Shown: piece by piece, positions 16,655 through 26,131 of the stretch
Layout of the letters: the number at the start of each line of letters is the position of its first letter
Numbering within the stretch: position 1 is the first letter of the stretch
Assembly: GCA_001295865.1 (NCBI GenBank)
Contig: LJHW01000018.1
Span: forward strand, 23,766-87,765
Direction: 5' to 3'
Length of the DNA stretch: 64,000 nucleotides
Origin: a beta proteobacterium AAP65
GTDB lineage: Bacteria > Pseudomonadota > Gammaproteobacteria > Burkholderiales > Burkholderiaceae_C
Program-made: the position numbers and the translations under genes
Notes under the pieces: generated by a model
Seen by the model: the letters and a program-made list of their open reading frames with translations, nothing else
What the model was told of the DNA's origin: nothing
The model's database searches: none

Positions 16655-17614
16655 ATGAGCTTCATTGCCGCCACCCCGGCCCCGGTGTGCATCGTTGGCG
16701 CCGGCGCCTTGGGCAGCCTGGTGGCCGCGCGCCTGGCCTTGGGCGGGCAGGCCGTGGTGCTGGTCGGCCGCGCAGCGCAGGTGCAGGCCCTGGCGGCCAC
16801 CGGCCTGCAGCTGCACGACGCCAGCGGCACGCGCCACGTGGCGCTGCCCGCCAGCACCGACATCGCCACCGTCGCGCAGGCCGGCCTGGTGCTGCTGTGC
16901 GTGAAATCGGCCGACACCGAAGCCGCCGCCCTGCAGATGGCACCGCACCTGCCGCCGGGTGTGCCCTTGCTCAGCCTGCAGAACGGCGTGGCCAACGGCC
17001 CGCTGCTGGTGCGCTTGCTGCAGCGGCCCGTGCTGGTGGGCGCGGCCTACATCGCCGCGGCGCAGCCGGCGCCAGGCCAGGTGCGGCACGCAGGCGGGCT
17101 GGGCATTGCCTTCGGCGCCCTGCCCGGCCCGCGAGGGGAGGTTTTCGATGCCGCCACGCTGGCGGCCGTGCAGCAGCGGCTGCAGGCCGGCGGCTTCGAG
17201 CTGCGGCCAAGTGAAGCGCCCTTGGCCGAGCTGTGGCGCAAGCTGGTGGTGAACTGCGCGGTCAACGCCATCTCGGCGCTGGCGCAGGCGCCCTATGGCC
17301 TGATGGCCGCCGTGGCGGCGGTGCGTGAGCTGCAGGCCGCCGTGGTGCAAGAGGCCGTGGCCGTGGCGCGCGCCGAGGGCCAGGCGCTCGATGCCAACGA
17401 GATGCTGGCCGCCGTGCAGGGCGTGATGCAGCGCATGCCGGCGCAGCGTTCGTCCACCGCGCAAGACCTGGCGCGCGGCCGCCGCAGCGAGATCGAACAG
17501 CTCAATGGCGAGATCGTGCGGGCCGGTGCGCGCCACGGCATCCACACGCCGGCGAACCAGGCGCTGCTGGCACTGGTGCAGCTGCAGGAAGCCGTGAACC
17601 TGGAGAGAACGTGA
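16655..17614 (+). CDS. panE: 2-dehydropantoate 2-reductase family protein
   Basis: The 319-residue protein has the PanE/ApbA layout. An N-terminal Rossmann fold starts with CIVGAGALGSLVAARLALGG. The strand VLLCVKSADTEAA and the loop LLSLQNGVAN follow, and then the catalytic-domain Lys in LWRKLVVNCAVNAISALAQAPYG and a Glu-containing helix near the C-terminus. PanE reduces ketopantoate with NADPH in pantothenate synthesis. Bacteria often carry paralogues acting on other 2-oxoacids, so the exact substrate is less certain than the family. It overlaps the following GFA gene by one base. Confidence 0.88.
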   Translation: MSFIAATPAPVCIVGAGALGSLVAARLALGGQAVVLVGRAAQVQALAATGLQLHDASGTRHVALPASTDIATVAQAGLVLLCVKSADTEAAALQMAPHLPPGVPLLSLQNGVANGPLLVRLLQRPVLVGAAYIAAAQPAPGQVRHAGGLGIAFGALPGPRGEVFDAATLAAVQQRLQAGGFELRPSEAPLAELWRKLVVNCAVNAISALAQAPYGLMAAVAAVRELQAAVVQEAVAVARAEGQALDANEMLAAVQGVMQRMPAQRSSTAQDLARGRRSEIEQLNGEIVRAGARHGIHTPANQALLALVQLQEAVNLERT

Positions 17615-18027
17615 TGCCCGACGACCCCACGAACGTCGCAGCCCCGCTGCACCACGGTGCCTGCCTCTGCGGCCAGGTGCGCTTCACCGTGCGCGGCGCG
17701 CTGGCCGCGCCCTGGGCTTGCCACTGCGTGCAGTGCCGCAAACAGAGCGGGCACTACTGGGCTTCTACCGAAGTGCCGCGCGAGCGCCTCACGCTGCAGG
17801 GCGAAGAGCACCTGCGCTGGTACCAGAGCTCGGCCAAGGTGCGCCGCGGCTTCTGCCAGCACTGCGGCAGCTTCCTGTTCTGGGACCCGCCGCACAAGGA
17901 CTGGACCTCGGTGGCCATGGGCGCCTTCGACGGCCCCACGCAGACGCAGCTGGCGCGCCACATCTTCGTGGCCAGCCAGGGCGATTACTACACCCTGGCC
18001 GACGGCGTACCGCAGAACGAGGCCTGA
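17614..18027 (+). CDS. GFA (Gfa-like) zinc-binding protein
   Basis: The 137-residue protein matches the GFA fold: CLCGQVRFTV, then CHCVQCRKQSGHYWAS, then GFCQHCGSFLFWDP, giving the paired CxC, CxxC and CxxCG zinc ligands of the glutathione-dependent formaldehyde-activating family. Many members bind zinc and have no proven enzyme activity. The ATG at 17614 overlaps the panE stop (TGATG), which indicates coupled translation; a GTG at 17611 is the alternative. A second, divergent GFA gene lies at 54606. Confidence 0.88.
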   Translation: MPDDPTNVAAPLHHGACLCGQVRFTVRGALAAPWACHCVQCRKQSGHYWASTEVPRERLTLQGEEHLRWYQSSAKVRRGFCQHCGSFLFWDPPHKDWTSVAMGAFDGPTQTQLARHIFVASQGDYYTLADGVPQNEA

Positions 18028-18029
18028 GC

Positions 18030-20213
18030 CTAGAGCTTCATCTCCAGGCTGGCGTTGTAGAAGCTGCGGCCCTGGCGCTCGGTGCGTGTGCTGTCGCCGC
18101 TGTTGAAGCTGGTGCGCGTGGCGGCGTCCAGCGGTGCGATGTTGTTGACGCCCAGGCGCAAGGACACCGTGCGGCTGAAGTTCCACAGCGCAAATGCGTC
18201 CACCGAACGCACCCGCGTCTGCTCCAGCGCCTGCACGTCGGTCTGTTGCGTGCGGTAGCCGGGTGTGTAGGCCAGGCTGCTGCCCACGCTGAGCGGCAGC
18301 TTCGCGAAGCGGTAGTCGAAGCCCAGGTTGCCCGACCAGGGCTGCTGGTTGTCGAGCCGGTTGTCGGGGCCGGCCACCGCGTCCACGCGCGAGCGGTAGT
18401 AGTTCAGCGAAGCGCGCAGGTTCAGCGCCGTCTTCGCATCGAAGAGGCTCGGCAGCAGTTCGCCGGCGCGGCCCTTGACCTCGAGCTCCAGGCCCGTGGT
18501 GCGCGCCTTGCTGAAGTTCACCGGCGTGGTCACGTAACGCGGCACGGTGGCCCAGGGCACCGTCTCCAGCGTGGTGATGTTGCGCACCAGGTCGGTGACG
18601 CTGCGGTGGAAGGCACCGACGCTGAACAGGCCGCCGCCAGCGAGGTATTTCTCGTAGGCGATGTCCAGGCCCGTGGCCAGCTCGGGTTTGAGCGTGGGGT
18701 TGCCGCGGCGGTCGGGCGAGGCGGGGGTGTTGGGGCGCGTGGTGTCGCTGAACAGGCCGCTGAGCGAAGGCCGCGCCACCAGGGTGTTCAGCTCGGGCGC
18801 CTTGTAGCTGCGCGTGAGGCTGGCGCGGATGATGTCGCGCGCTTTGGGGTCGAGCTTGTAGGTCAGGTGCCACAGCGGCGTGGTCACGCGGCTGACGTTG
18901 CGCACCGCCTCACCCGTGCCCTGGCTGCGCGTTTCGATGCGCTCGCTGCGCAGGCCCAGGTAGGTGGCCCACTGCGGCGAGATCTCCCACTCGTCCTGCA
19001 CGAAAAAAGCCTGGCGCGAGATGCGCGCGCGGAAGGGCTGGCCCTCGAAGTCCACCAGCTGCGGCGCGCCGTTTTCGGTGATGGTGCGGGTCTCGTCGCG
19101 CTGGCGCCATTCCAGTTCCCAGCCGGCTGCCAGGGTGTGGTTGTCGCCGATGAACTGGCCGTACTTGCCGCCTTGCGTGAGGCTGCGGTCGCGGTTGTCG
19201 CCCACGGTGCGGCGCTGCGCGCTGGTGAGGCCGTCGAAGGTGTTCTTGCTGTGCTGCACGCCGGCCTTGAGCTCGATGCGCTGGCTTTCGCTGAAGCGGT
19301 TGTTCCACTGCAGGTTGCTGCGCAGGTTCTGCCAGGTGCCTTCGAAGAAGTTGTCGGCGTCCAGGCTGGGCTGGCCCAGCAGCACCTGGTTGGTGTAGCT
19401 CTGGCGGTTGTTCCACTCACCGCGCTGCGCGAAGAACTGCGCCGAGGCCGACTCGTCGTCGCTGATCTTCCAGTTGATGCGTGGCGAGGTGTTGATGCCC
19501 TTGCCCCAGCTGTCGTTGCGGCTTTGCTGCACGGCGGCCGAGGGCTGGCCGTTGCTGCCCGAGGTCTGCCGTTCGATCTGGCTGCGGTTGACGGCGCGCC
19601 ACTGGAACAGCGAAACCGGCAGCGAGAGCGAGAGTCCGCCCTGGCGCTCGCCGTAAGTGAACGATGCCGAGGGTGTCGGCCGCACGGCGTTGTAGGCCAT
19701 GGCCAGGCGCAGGTCGCGCTGCGAGACCCGGGGCGCTTCTTTCAGGATGATGTTGATGGCGCCGGCCACGGCCTGCGCGCTCTGGTCGGCGGTGGGGCCG
19801 CGCGTGATCTCGATGCGCTCGATCTGGTTGGGGTTGAGCTGGTCGAACTGGAAACCGGGCGGCGCCGGGTCGCCGTTGATGAGGACGAGCGTGTAGCCCG
19901 AGCCCAGGCCGCGCATGCGCGGTGCGCCGCCCTGGATGTTCACGCCGGGCAGGCGCTTGAGCACGTCGGCCACGCTGGTGTCGCCGTACTTGTCGATCTC
20001 TTCGCGGCCGTAGACCTGCTTGGCCACCGGCGCGCGGCGGCGCAGGTCGGTGTCGGTCTGCGGGCGGGCGGTGATCTCGATGCGCTCGATGCGCGCACCC
20101 GGGCGCGGCGCCGGGGTGTCGTCGGCGCCGGGCGCGCCACCGGGGGCGCCTTGCGCGGCTGCCAGCCCCGCGACGAGGCTGAGGCAGGCGGCGGTGATCG
20201 GGGCGATTTTCAA
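18030..20213 (-). CDS. TonB-dependent outer-membrane receptor
   Basis: The 727-residue protein has a signal peptide (cleavage after about residue 20, GLAAAQ), a plug domain (VYGREEIDKYGDTSVADVLKRLPGVNIQG, RIEITRGPTADQSAQAVAGAINIILK), and a long beta-barrel ending in an amphipathic strand FYNASLEMKL. A possible TonB box, RIEITAR, precedes the plug. Such receptors import siderophores, vitamin B12, sugars or metals using TonB energy. No ligand-specific neighbour is present and I see no Fur-box-like site upstream, so the substrate is unknown. It is convergent with the GFA gene, with only two bases between stops. Confidence 0.9.
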   Translation of the reverse strand: MKIAPITAACLSLVAGLAAAQGAPGGAPGADDTPAPRPGARIERIEITARPQTDTDLRRRAPVAKQVYGREEIDKYGDTSVADVLKRLPGVNIQGGAPRMRGLGSGYTLVLINGDPAPPGFQFDQLNPNQIERIEITRGPTADQSAQAVAGAINIILKEAPRVSQRDLRLAMAYNAVRPTPSASFTYGERQGGLSLSLPVSLFQWRAVNRSQIERQTSGSNGQPSAAVQQSRNDSWGKGINTSPRINWKISDDESASAQFFAQRGEWNNRQSYTNQVLLGQPSLDADNFFEGTWQNLRSNLQWNNRFSESQRIELKAGVQHSKNTFDGLTSAQRRTVGDNRDRSLTQGGKYGQFIGDNHTLAAGWELEWRQRDETRTITENGAPQLVDFEGQPFRARISRQAFFVQDEWEISPQWATYLGLRSERIETRSQGTGEAVRNVSRVTTPLWHLTYKLDPKARDIIRASLTRSYKAPELNTLVARPSLSGLFSDTTRPNTPASPDRRGNPTLKPELATGLDIAYEKYLAGGGLFSVGAFHRSVTDLVRNITTLETVPWATVPRYVTTPVNFSKARTTGLELEVKGRAGELLPSLFDAKTALNLRASLNYYRSRVDAVAGPDNRLDNQQPWSGNLGFDYRFAKLPLSVGSSLAYTPGYRTQQTDVQALEQTRVRSVDAFALWNFSRTVSLRLGVNNIAPLDAATRTSFNSGDSTRTERQGRSFYNASLEMKL

Positions 20214-20378
20214 GGGGGCTCCAGGGCGAAGGGGGCGGGGGGTTGGGGTATCGGGTGTGGCCTGGACGCTAAGGCCGGGCCCCCGCCTCCACCACCGGGC
20301 TGCGACGAAACGACGGATGTTGGCGCCGACTGGCTACCATCAGGCGCCGAGCCAACCCCGTGCGCGTGAGGGCTGACC

Positions 20379-20693
20379 ATGAATGAACTGCTCGCGGCCT
20401 ACCGTGCCGTCTCGAACAACTGGGCCCAGATCCAGGGCAGCCGCCTGTGTGGCTGTTGCAGCTGCGTGCAGATGTTCCCTGCCGACGAGATCGTCGCGTG
20501 GACGGGCCTGGACATGCACAACGTCGACGACCCGAAGGCCATCGACAACCAGACCGCGCTGTGCCCGCGCTGCGGCAGCGAGGCCGTGATCGGCGACAAG
20601 TCGGGCTACCCCATCAACGCGCAGTTCCTCGGCCGCATGAACGAGGCCTGGTTCCAGCGCACCATCATCCGCAAGCCCACGCCGAAGAAGTAG
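20379..20693 (+). CDS. Conserved small zinc-binding-type protein
   Basis: The 104-residue protein has CGCCSC in LCGCCSCVQMFPADEIV and CPRCG in ALCPRCGSEAVIG, a four-Cys arrangement typical of a zinc knuckle. It ends with NEAWFQRTIIRKPTPKK. It resembles a widely conserved small cytoplasmic family without assigned function. It begins 166 bases from the TonB receptor start on the opposite strand and is convergent with the DAHP synthase gene six bases away. Confidence 0.65.
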   Translation: MNELLAAYRAVSNNWAQIQGSRLCGCCSCVQMFPADEIVAWTGLDMHNVDDPKAIDNQTALCPRCGSEAVIGDKSGYPINAQFLGRMNEAWFQRTIIRKPTPKK

Positions 20694-20699
20694 CCCGCT

Positions 20700-21782
20700 T
20701 CAGCGGCTGCGCCGCGTGCGCACCGCGCCGGCCAGCTGCTGCAGCAGCGCCGCGGTGTCGTCCCAGCCGATGCAGGCGTCGGTGATGGACACGCCCTCGC
20801 GCAGCGGCTGGCCCGGGCGCAGGGCCTGCTGGCCCTCGTGGAGGTGGCTTTCGATCATCACGCCGCTGATGCGCCCTTCGCCCGCGGCGATGCGCTGGGC
20901 GATGTCTGACGTGATGTCGATCTGGCGCCGGTGCTGCTTCTCGCTGTTGCCGTGCGAGACGTCCACCATCACGTGCCCGCGCAGGCCGGCGCCCTGCAGG
21001 CTGTCGCAGGCCGCCGCCACCGAAGCGGTGTCGTAGTTCGGGCGTTTGCCACCGCGCAGGATGACGTGGCAGTCGGCGTTGCCGCGGGTCTCGAAGATGG
21101 CGGCCTGGCCCATCTTCGTCATGCCCATGAAGGCGTGCGGCGCGGCGGCAGCCACGATGGCGTCCACCGCCACCTTCACGCCGCCGTCGGTGCCGTTCTT
21201 GAAGCCCACCGGGCAGCTCAGGCCCGAGGCCAGCTGGCGGTGGCTCTGGCTCTCGGTGGTGCGCGCGCCGATGGCGCCCCAGGCCACGAGGTCGCTGATG
21301 AACTGCGGGCTCAGCAGGTCGAGGAACTCGGTGCCCACGGGCAGGCCGCGCTCGACGATGGCCAGCAACAGCCGGCGCGCGCGTTCCAGGCCTTCGTTGA
21401 TGGCGAAGCTGCCGTCGAGGTGGGGGTCGTTGATGTAGCCCTTCCAGCCCACCGTGGTGCGGGGTTTTTCGAAGTAGGTGCGCATCACCACCAGCAGCGC
21501 GTCGGCCAGCGGCGCGGCGGCGGCCTGCAGGCGTTCGGCATAGGTCATGGCCTGGCCATGGTCGTGGATGGAGCAAGGGCCGACGACCACGAGCAGGCGG
21601 TCGTCGTGGCCGGCCAGCACGCGCGCGATCTCGGCGCGGTGGCGTTCCACCTGCGTGAGCGTGGTGTCGCTGGCGGGCAGCTTCTCCAGCAGCAGCGCCG
21701 GGGTGATGAGGGGGCGCACGGCGTTGATGCGGGTGTCGTCGGTGCGCGTGCTGTCGCGGGTGGTTTCACGGTGAGGGCTCAT
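20700..21782 (-). CDS. aroG: 3-deoxy-7-phosphoheptulonate (DAHP) synthase, class I
   Basis: The 360-residue protein catalyses the first shikimate-pathway step, joining phosphoenolpyruvate and erythrose 4-phosphate. Conserved class I motifs are VVVGPCSIHDHGQAM, VVMRTYFEKPRTTVGWKG, EFLDLLSPQFISDL, WGAIGARTTESQSHRQLASG, VGFKNGTDG, HVILRGG, MVDVSHGNSEKQ and GVMIESHLHEG, covering the metal and substrate ligands. Isozyme type (Phe-, Tyr- or Trp-sensitive) cannot be told, so aroG is a family symbol only. The ATG at 21782 is the first Met before the conserved region. The gene is divergent from bioA with a 95-bp gap. Confidence 0.95.
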   Translation of the reverse strand: MSPHRETTRDSTRTDDTRINAVRPLITPALLLEKLPASDTTLTQVERHRAEIARVLAGHDDRLLVVVGPCSIHDHGQAMTYAERLQAAAAPLADALLVVMRTYFEKPRTTVGWKGYINDPHLDGSFAINEGLERARRLLLAIVERGLPVGTEFLDLLSPQFISDLVAWGAIGARTTESQSHRQLASGLSCPVGFKNGTDGGVKVAVDAIVAAAAPHAFMGMTKMGQAAIFETRGNADCHVILRGGKRPNYDTASVAAACDSLQGAGLRGHVMVDVSHGNSEKQHRRQIDITSDIAQRIAAGEGRISGVMIESHLHEGQQALRPGQPLREGVSITDACIGWDDTAALLQQLAGAVRTRRSR

Positions 21783-21877
21783 GCCGCAATTGTGGCCAAG
21801 GCGGCGCCGCCAGCGGCGCGGTTGCACAATCGCGCCCCGCCCAGGCCGCCTCCGCGCCCGGCCACAGAACCCGCCCC

Positions 21878-23260
21878 ATGAGCTTGAACGACGACTGGCG
21901 CCAACGCAGCTTGGCTGCGGTGTGGCACCCCTGCACGCAGATGCGCCTGCACGCGCCTGATGGCGCGGCGCAGCCGCTGCTGCCCATTGCGCGCGCCGAA
22001 GGCGTGTGGCTGCACGATGCCGACGGCCAGCCTTACCTCGACGCCATCAGCAGCTGGTGGGTCAACCTCTTCGGCCACAACCACCCGCACATCCGCGCCG
22101 CGCTGGTCGACCAGCTGCAGCGGCTCGACCACGTGATGCTCGCCGGCTTCACGCACGCGCCGGTGGTGGAGCTCAGCGAAAAGCTCGCGGCGCTCACGGG
22201 CTTGGGCCACGCCTTTTATGGCAGCGACGGCGCCTCGGCCACCGAGATCGCGCTGAAGATGAGCGCGCATTTCTGGCGCAACGCGGGGCGGCCGCGCAAG
22301 AGCCGTTTTGTCGGCGTGGCCGGTGGTTACCACGGCGAAACCGTGGGCGCGCTGGCCGTCACCGACATCGCGCTCTTCCGCGAAGCCTACGCGCCGCTGC
22401 TGCGCCTGGCGGCCACCGTGCCCAGCCCCGATGCACGCGGCGCAGCGCCCGGCGAAGACGCACAGGCCGTGGCCGAACGCGCGGCGCAGGCGCTGGAGCA
22501 CTGGCTGGCCGAACACCACGAAGACACGGCCGCGGTGATCGCCGAGCCCCTGGTGCAGTGCGCCAGCGGCATGGCCATGCACCACAAGCACTACCTGCAG
22601 CGCCTGCGCGCGCTGTGCACACGCTTCGGCGTGCACCTGGTGCTGGACGAGATTGCGGTGGGCTTCGGCCGCACCGGCACGATGTTCGCGCACCAGCAGG
22701 CCGGCATCCGCCCCGACTTCCTGTGCCTGAGCAAGGGCCTGACGGGCGGCACCATGGCGCTGTCGGCGGTGCTGTGCACCGATGCCGTCTACGCGGCCTT
22801 CTACGATGACGAGGTCGCGCGCGGCTTCCTGCATTCGCACAGCTACACCGGCAACCCGCTGGCCTGCCGCGCGGCGCTGGCGACGCTGGAGCTCTTTGAG
22901 CAGACCGACGCGATCAACACCAACCGCACCACCGCGGCGCGTCTGGCGGCGCAGTTCGAAGCGCTGAGCACCCACCCGCGCGTGCGCCACGCGCGCCAGT
23001 GCGGGCTGATCTTCGCGTGGGACGTGCCCAACCACCTGCCCGATTTCGCCCGCCGTTACGCGCGCCACGCACTGGCGCAGGGCGTAGTGCTGCGGCCCAT
23101 CGGCCACACGATTTACGCGATGCCGCCCTACGTCATCAACGAGGCCGAAGGTGAGCACCTGGCGCGCAGCGCGCTGGCCGCGCTGCAGGCCACGCTCAAC
23201 GATGAACCTGCGGCCCCGACGGCCGCTTTGTCCCAGGGTGAGATCCGCGATGGCGTCTGA
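21878..23260 (+). CDS. bioA: Adenosylmethionine-8-amino-7-oxononanoate aminotransferase
   Basis: The 460-residue, class III PLP-dependent enzyme converts KAPA to DAPA with S-adenosylmethionine as amino donor in biotin synthesis. Diagnostic motifs are VWHPCTQM near the N-terminus, DAISSWWVNLFGHNHP, FYGSDGASATEIALKM, GGYHGETVGALAVTD, EPLVQCASGM, DEIAVGFGRTGTMFA and the PLP-lysine motif LCLSKGLTGGTM. Its length is a little above the usual 430. It overlaps bioD by 11 bases, so the two genes form an operon. bioB and bioF are not in this window. Confidence 0.95.
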   Translation: MSLNDDWRQRSLAAVWHPCTQMRLHAPDGAAQPLLPIARAEGVWLHDADGQPYLDAISSWWVNLFGHNHPHIRAALVDQLQRLDHVMLAGFTHAPVVELSEKLAALTGLGHAFYGSDGASATEIALKMSAHFWRNAGRPRKSRFVGVAGGYHGETVGALAVTDIALFREAYAPLLRLAATVPSPDARGAAPGEDAQAVAERAAQALEHWLAEHHEDTAAVIAEPLVQCASGMAMHHKHYLQRLRALCTRFGVHLVLDEIAVGFGRTGTMFAHQQAGIRPDFLCLSKGLTGGTMALSAVLCTDAVYAAFYDDEVARGFLHSHSYTGNPLACRAALATLELFEQTDAINTNRTTAARLAAQFEALSTHPRVRHARQCGLIFAWDVPNHLPDFARRYARHALAQGVVLRPIGHTIYAMPPYVINEAEGEHLARSALAALQATLNDEPAAPTAALSQGEIRDGV

Positions 23261-23942
23261 TCTGCAAGCGGCTTGCCGCAGCCTCTTCATCACCGGCACC
23301 GATACCGGTGTCGGCAAGACCCACGCCAGCGCGGTGCTGCTGCACACGCTGGCGCGCCGCCACGCCCGCGTGGTGGGCATGAAACCCGTGGCCGCGGGCC
23401 TGGTGCCACACGAAGGCCGCTGGGTCAGCGAAGACGCGATGGCGCTGCGCGCCGCCAGCAGCGTGGCCGTGCCCGACGATCTCGACAACCCCGTGCAGCT
23501 GCCCGACCCGCTCTCGCCCCACCTGGCCGCCGAACGCGCCGGGCGCCGCGTGAGCGTGGCCGAGCTGCAGGCGGCGCACACCGCGCTCTGCACGTTGGCC
23601 GACGTGGTGCTGGTCGAAGGCGCCGGCGGCTGGCGTGTGCCGCTGAACGAAACGGAATACCTCAGCGATCTCGCGCGCGCCCTGCAGGCCCCTGTGGTGC
23701 TGGTGGTGGGCTTGCGCCTGGGCTGCCTGAACCACGCGCTGCTCAGCGCCGAGGCCATCCGCGCCGATGGCTTGCAGCTCGCCGGCTGGGTGGCCAACCG
23801 CATCGACCCCGACATGGCCTGCGCCGACGAGAACATCGCCACGCTGCAGGCCCGCCTGGGTGCGCCGTTGCTGGGCGTGCTGCCCTGGCAGCCCGTGCCT
23901 GATGCACGGCAGTTGGAGCTCGCCCTGCCGGCGGGTTTCTAG
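23250..23942 (+). CDS. bioD: Dethiobiotin synthetase
   Basis: The 230-residue ATP-dependent enzyme carboxylates DAPA and closes the ureido ring of dethiobiotin. It shows the modified P-loop FITGTDTGVGKTHASAVLL, the substrate-binding GMKPVAAGL, the VLVEGAGGWRVPLN motif and the LRLGCLNHALLSAEAI helix. The ATG at 23250 lies inside bioA and gives the usual family length; the longer open frame upstream is bioA read out of frame. It is convergent with the chemoreceptor gene, 14 bases away. Confidence 0.95.
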   Translation: MASDLQAACRSLFITGTDTGVGKTHASAVLLHTLARRHARVVGMKPVAAGLVPHEGRWVSEDAMALRAASSVAVPDDLDNPVQLPDPLSPHLAAERAGRRVSVAELQAAHTALCTLADVVLVEGAGGWRVPLNETEYLSDLARALQAPVVLVVGLRLGCLNHALLSAEAIRADGLQLAGWVANRIDPDMACADENIATLQARLGAPLLGVLPWQPVPDARQLELALPAGF

Positions 23943-23956
23943 TCCGCGCGCTGGCT

Positions 23957-25933
23957 TCAGGCCAGGGCCGGTAGCTTGAACACCGACACCGCCTGCGCCA
24001 GACGCTCGGCCTGCTGGCGCATGGTGCCCGAGGCCGCGGCCGTCTGCTCCACCAGCGCGGCGTTCTGCTGCGTCATGCGGTCGAGGTCCTGGATGGCCTT
24101 GCCCACCTGGTCGATGCCCAGCGCCTGCTCGCGCGCGCCGGTCGCGATGTTGCGCAGCAGTTCGCCCACCTGCGCCGTGCTGTCGACGATGTTGTGCATG
24201 GTGCGGCCGGCATCGTTGACGATGCGCGTGCCGTTTTCCACCCGCTCACCGCTGGCCTGGATCAGCTGCTTGATCTCGCGCGCCGCCTCGGCGCTGCGCT
24301 GAGCGAGGCTGCGCACCTCACCGGCCACCACCGCAAAACCTCGGCCCTGCTCGCCGGCCCGCGCGGCTTCCACCGCGGCGTTCAAGGCCAGGATGTTGGT
24401 CTGGAAGGCGATGCCGTCGATGGTGCCGATGATCTCGCCGATGCGCTGGCTGGAGCCCTGGATGTCGCCCATCGTGCCAACCACGTTGCCGATGACACGG
24501 CCGCCTTCGTTGGCGAGGTCGACGTTGTGCTGCGCCACGCTGGCGGCCTGGGCCGCGCCGTCGGTGGTGGCGGCCACGGTGGTGCCGATCTGCTCCATCG
24601 CCGAAGCCGTTTCTTCGAGGTTCGCAGCAGCCTGTTCGGTGCGCGTGGAGAGGTCGAGGCTGCCCGCGGCCACCTCGGCGGCCGAGTTGCCGATGGCATC
24701 GGCCGCACGCCGCACCTCGGCCACGGTCTGGTGCAGCGAATCCTGCATGTGGCCCAGCGCGCCGATGAGCTGCGCAATCTCGTCGCTGCCCTTGGGCTGG
24801 AGCTTGCCGGTGAGGTCCCCCGCGGCCATGGCCTGCATGCGTAGCAGCAGCACATCGATGCCCGAGCGCATCACGCGGTAGAAGCAGTAGAAGAAGTACA
24901 GCCCCGCCAGCAGCAGCGCCGTGACCACGGCCGCGCCCGCCACCGCGCGGCTGACGAGCCGCTGCTCGCGCGCTGCCAGCAGCGTGTCGAGCTGTTTCGC
25001 GGTCTGGCTCTGCAGTTCGCCCAGCGCGGCGATGGCCGCGGTGGCCTGCTTCACGGCTTCGGCCGCGCTGCCGGGTTCGCCGGCGCTGGTCAGCAGGCCC
25101 TGGTAACGCTGCACGAAGGCCTGGGCCTGGTCGAGCTGGCGCGTCATTGCCGCGGTGTCGAGCTCGCTGTTGAAGGTCTTGGCCTGGTCGAAGTTGCCGG
25201 CCAGGCGTTCCAGCGCGGCGGCGTCCAGCGCCAGGCGGCCTGCGGCCTGCACCAGCGTGCCTTCGCTGGGATTGCCGATGTGCGTGGCCACCGCGGCGCG
25301 GGTCAGGCCCATGTTCTCCATCAGCATGGGCAGGTTCACGGTGCTGGCGAGCATGAGGTAGTAGCTGTCGCCCTCGGGGTCGAGTGCCAGGCCGCTGCCA
25401 TCCACGGTGTAGCTGATCAGCTCGGCCAGGGCGTTGCTCATCGCCACATAGGGCTTGCGCACCTCGGCCGAGGCCAGGCCCTCGCTGGGGCGGGCGGCGT
25501 CGCGGCGGGCTTCTTCGATGCGTTGCCACACGGCGCGGGTGTCGATGCTGAAACCCTCCATCAGCGGGCGGCCGTCTTTCATCAGCGTGTCCAGCGTGCG
25601 CGCAAACCGCGCTTCGAGCTCGGGCAGGTCGGGCCGTGGCAGGCCGTTGGCGCGGTCGACGACGCCGCGGCGCAGCAGCTGCGTGGCGTCCAGCGCCGGC
25701 ATCACCAGCTGGATGGCGGTCACGCCATGGCGTTCGGCGCGCGTCACTTGCCAGGCGGTCTGGCGGTCGCTGATCAGCACGGCCATGGTGGCCAGCATGG
25801 GCAACACCAGGAAGGCGAGGATGACGGCGGCCTTGGCCGGAAAACGCATGCGCCGGAACCAGCGCACGCCAGGTTGGGCCCAGGCGGGTGAACGTCCGTT
25901 GGTGGTGCCATGGGCGCGGTTGTCGAAGGTCAT
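23957..25933 (-). CDS. Methyl-accepting chemotaxis protein
   Basis: The 658-residue chemoreceptor has a first membrane segment (about 34-55), a periplasmic helical domain of roughly 280 residues, a second membrane segment ([16 protein letters not shown]), a HAMP domain, methylation helices and the signalling hairpin [35 protein letters not shown] (stated in two parts: the hairpin turn is [14 protein letters not shown]). It would report ligand or cell state to CheA/CheW. There is no C-terminal NWETF-type CheR tether. The ATG at 25933 is preceded by AGGAG; an upstream TTG in frame is less likely. No che genes are adjacent. Confidence 0.92.
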   Translation of the reverse strand: MTFDNRAHGTTNGRSPAWAQPGVRWFRRMRFPAKAAVILAFLVLPMLATMAVLISDRQTAWQVTRAERHGVTAIQLVMPALDATQLLRRGVVDRANGLPRPDLPELEARFARTLDTLMKDGRPLMEGFSIDTRAVWQRIEEARRDAARPSEGLASAEVRKPYVAMSNALAELISYTVDGSGLALDPEGDSYYLMLASTVNLPMLMENMGLTRAAVATHIGNPSEGTLVQAAGRLALDAAALERLAGNFDQAKTFNSELDTAAMTRQLDQAQAFVQRYQGLLTSAGEPGSAAEAVKQATAAIAALGELQSQTAKQLDTLLAAREQRLVSRAVAGAAVVTALLLAGLYFFYCFYRVMRSGIDVLLLRMQAMAAGDLTGKLQPKGSDEIAQLIGALGHMQDSLHQTVAEVRRAADAIGNSAAEVAAGSLDLSTRTEQAAANLEETASAMEQIGTTVAATTDGAAQAASVAQHNVDLANEGGRVIGNVVGTMGDIQGSSQRIGEIIGTIDGIAFQTNILALNAAVEAARAGEQGRGFAVVAGEVRSLAQRSAEAAREIKQLIQASGERVENGTRIVNDAGRTMHNIVDSTAQVGELLRNIATGAREQALGIDQVGKAIQDLDRMTQQNAALVEQTAAASGTMRQQAERLAQAVSVFKLPALA

Positions 25934-26049
25934 GGGGCTCCTGCTCCAGCTGCTGTCGGTGTTCAATGCAAGCGCAATCGATGGCGATGTCGATCACAAA
26001 TGCGCCTCAGGGCTTTTCGGCGGGGTGTTGGCCGACTTGAGGCGTGGAA

Positions 26050-26077
26050 TTGAGGCCCCAACAGACCCGCCTAGAAT
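26050..26077 (+). promoter_or_regulatory. Sigma-70-type promoter of the HU/H1-like gene
   Basis: TTGAGG (26050-26055) and TAGAAT (26072-26077) are separated by 16 bases. This -35/-10 pair lies 55 bases before the start codon, in the least G+C-rich part of the gap. Confidence 0.6.
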
Positions 26078-26131
26078 CCGGCGCCCCTGCCTTTTCGGGC
26101 AGGACGTTCTTTCACTTTGGAAATACCGCCC

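Noticed and set aside
17718..20369. An 883-codon plus-strand frame
   Set aside because: It is antisense to the TonB receptor and GFA genes, with no recognisable domain and biased composition.
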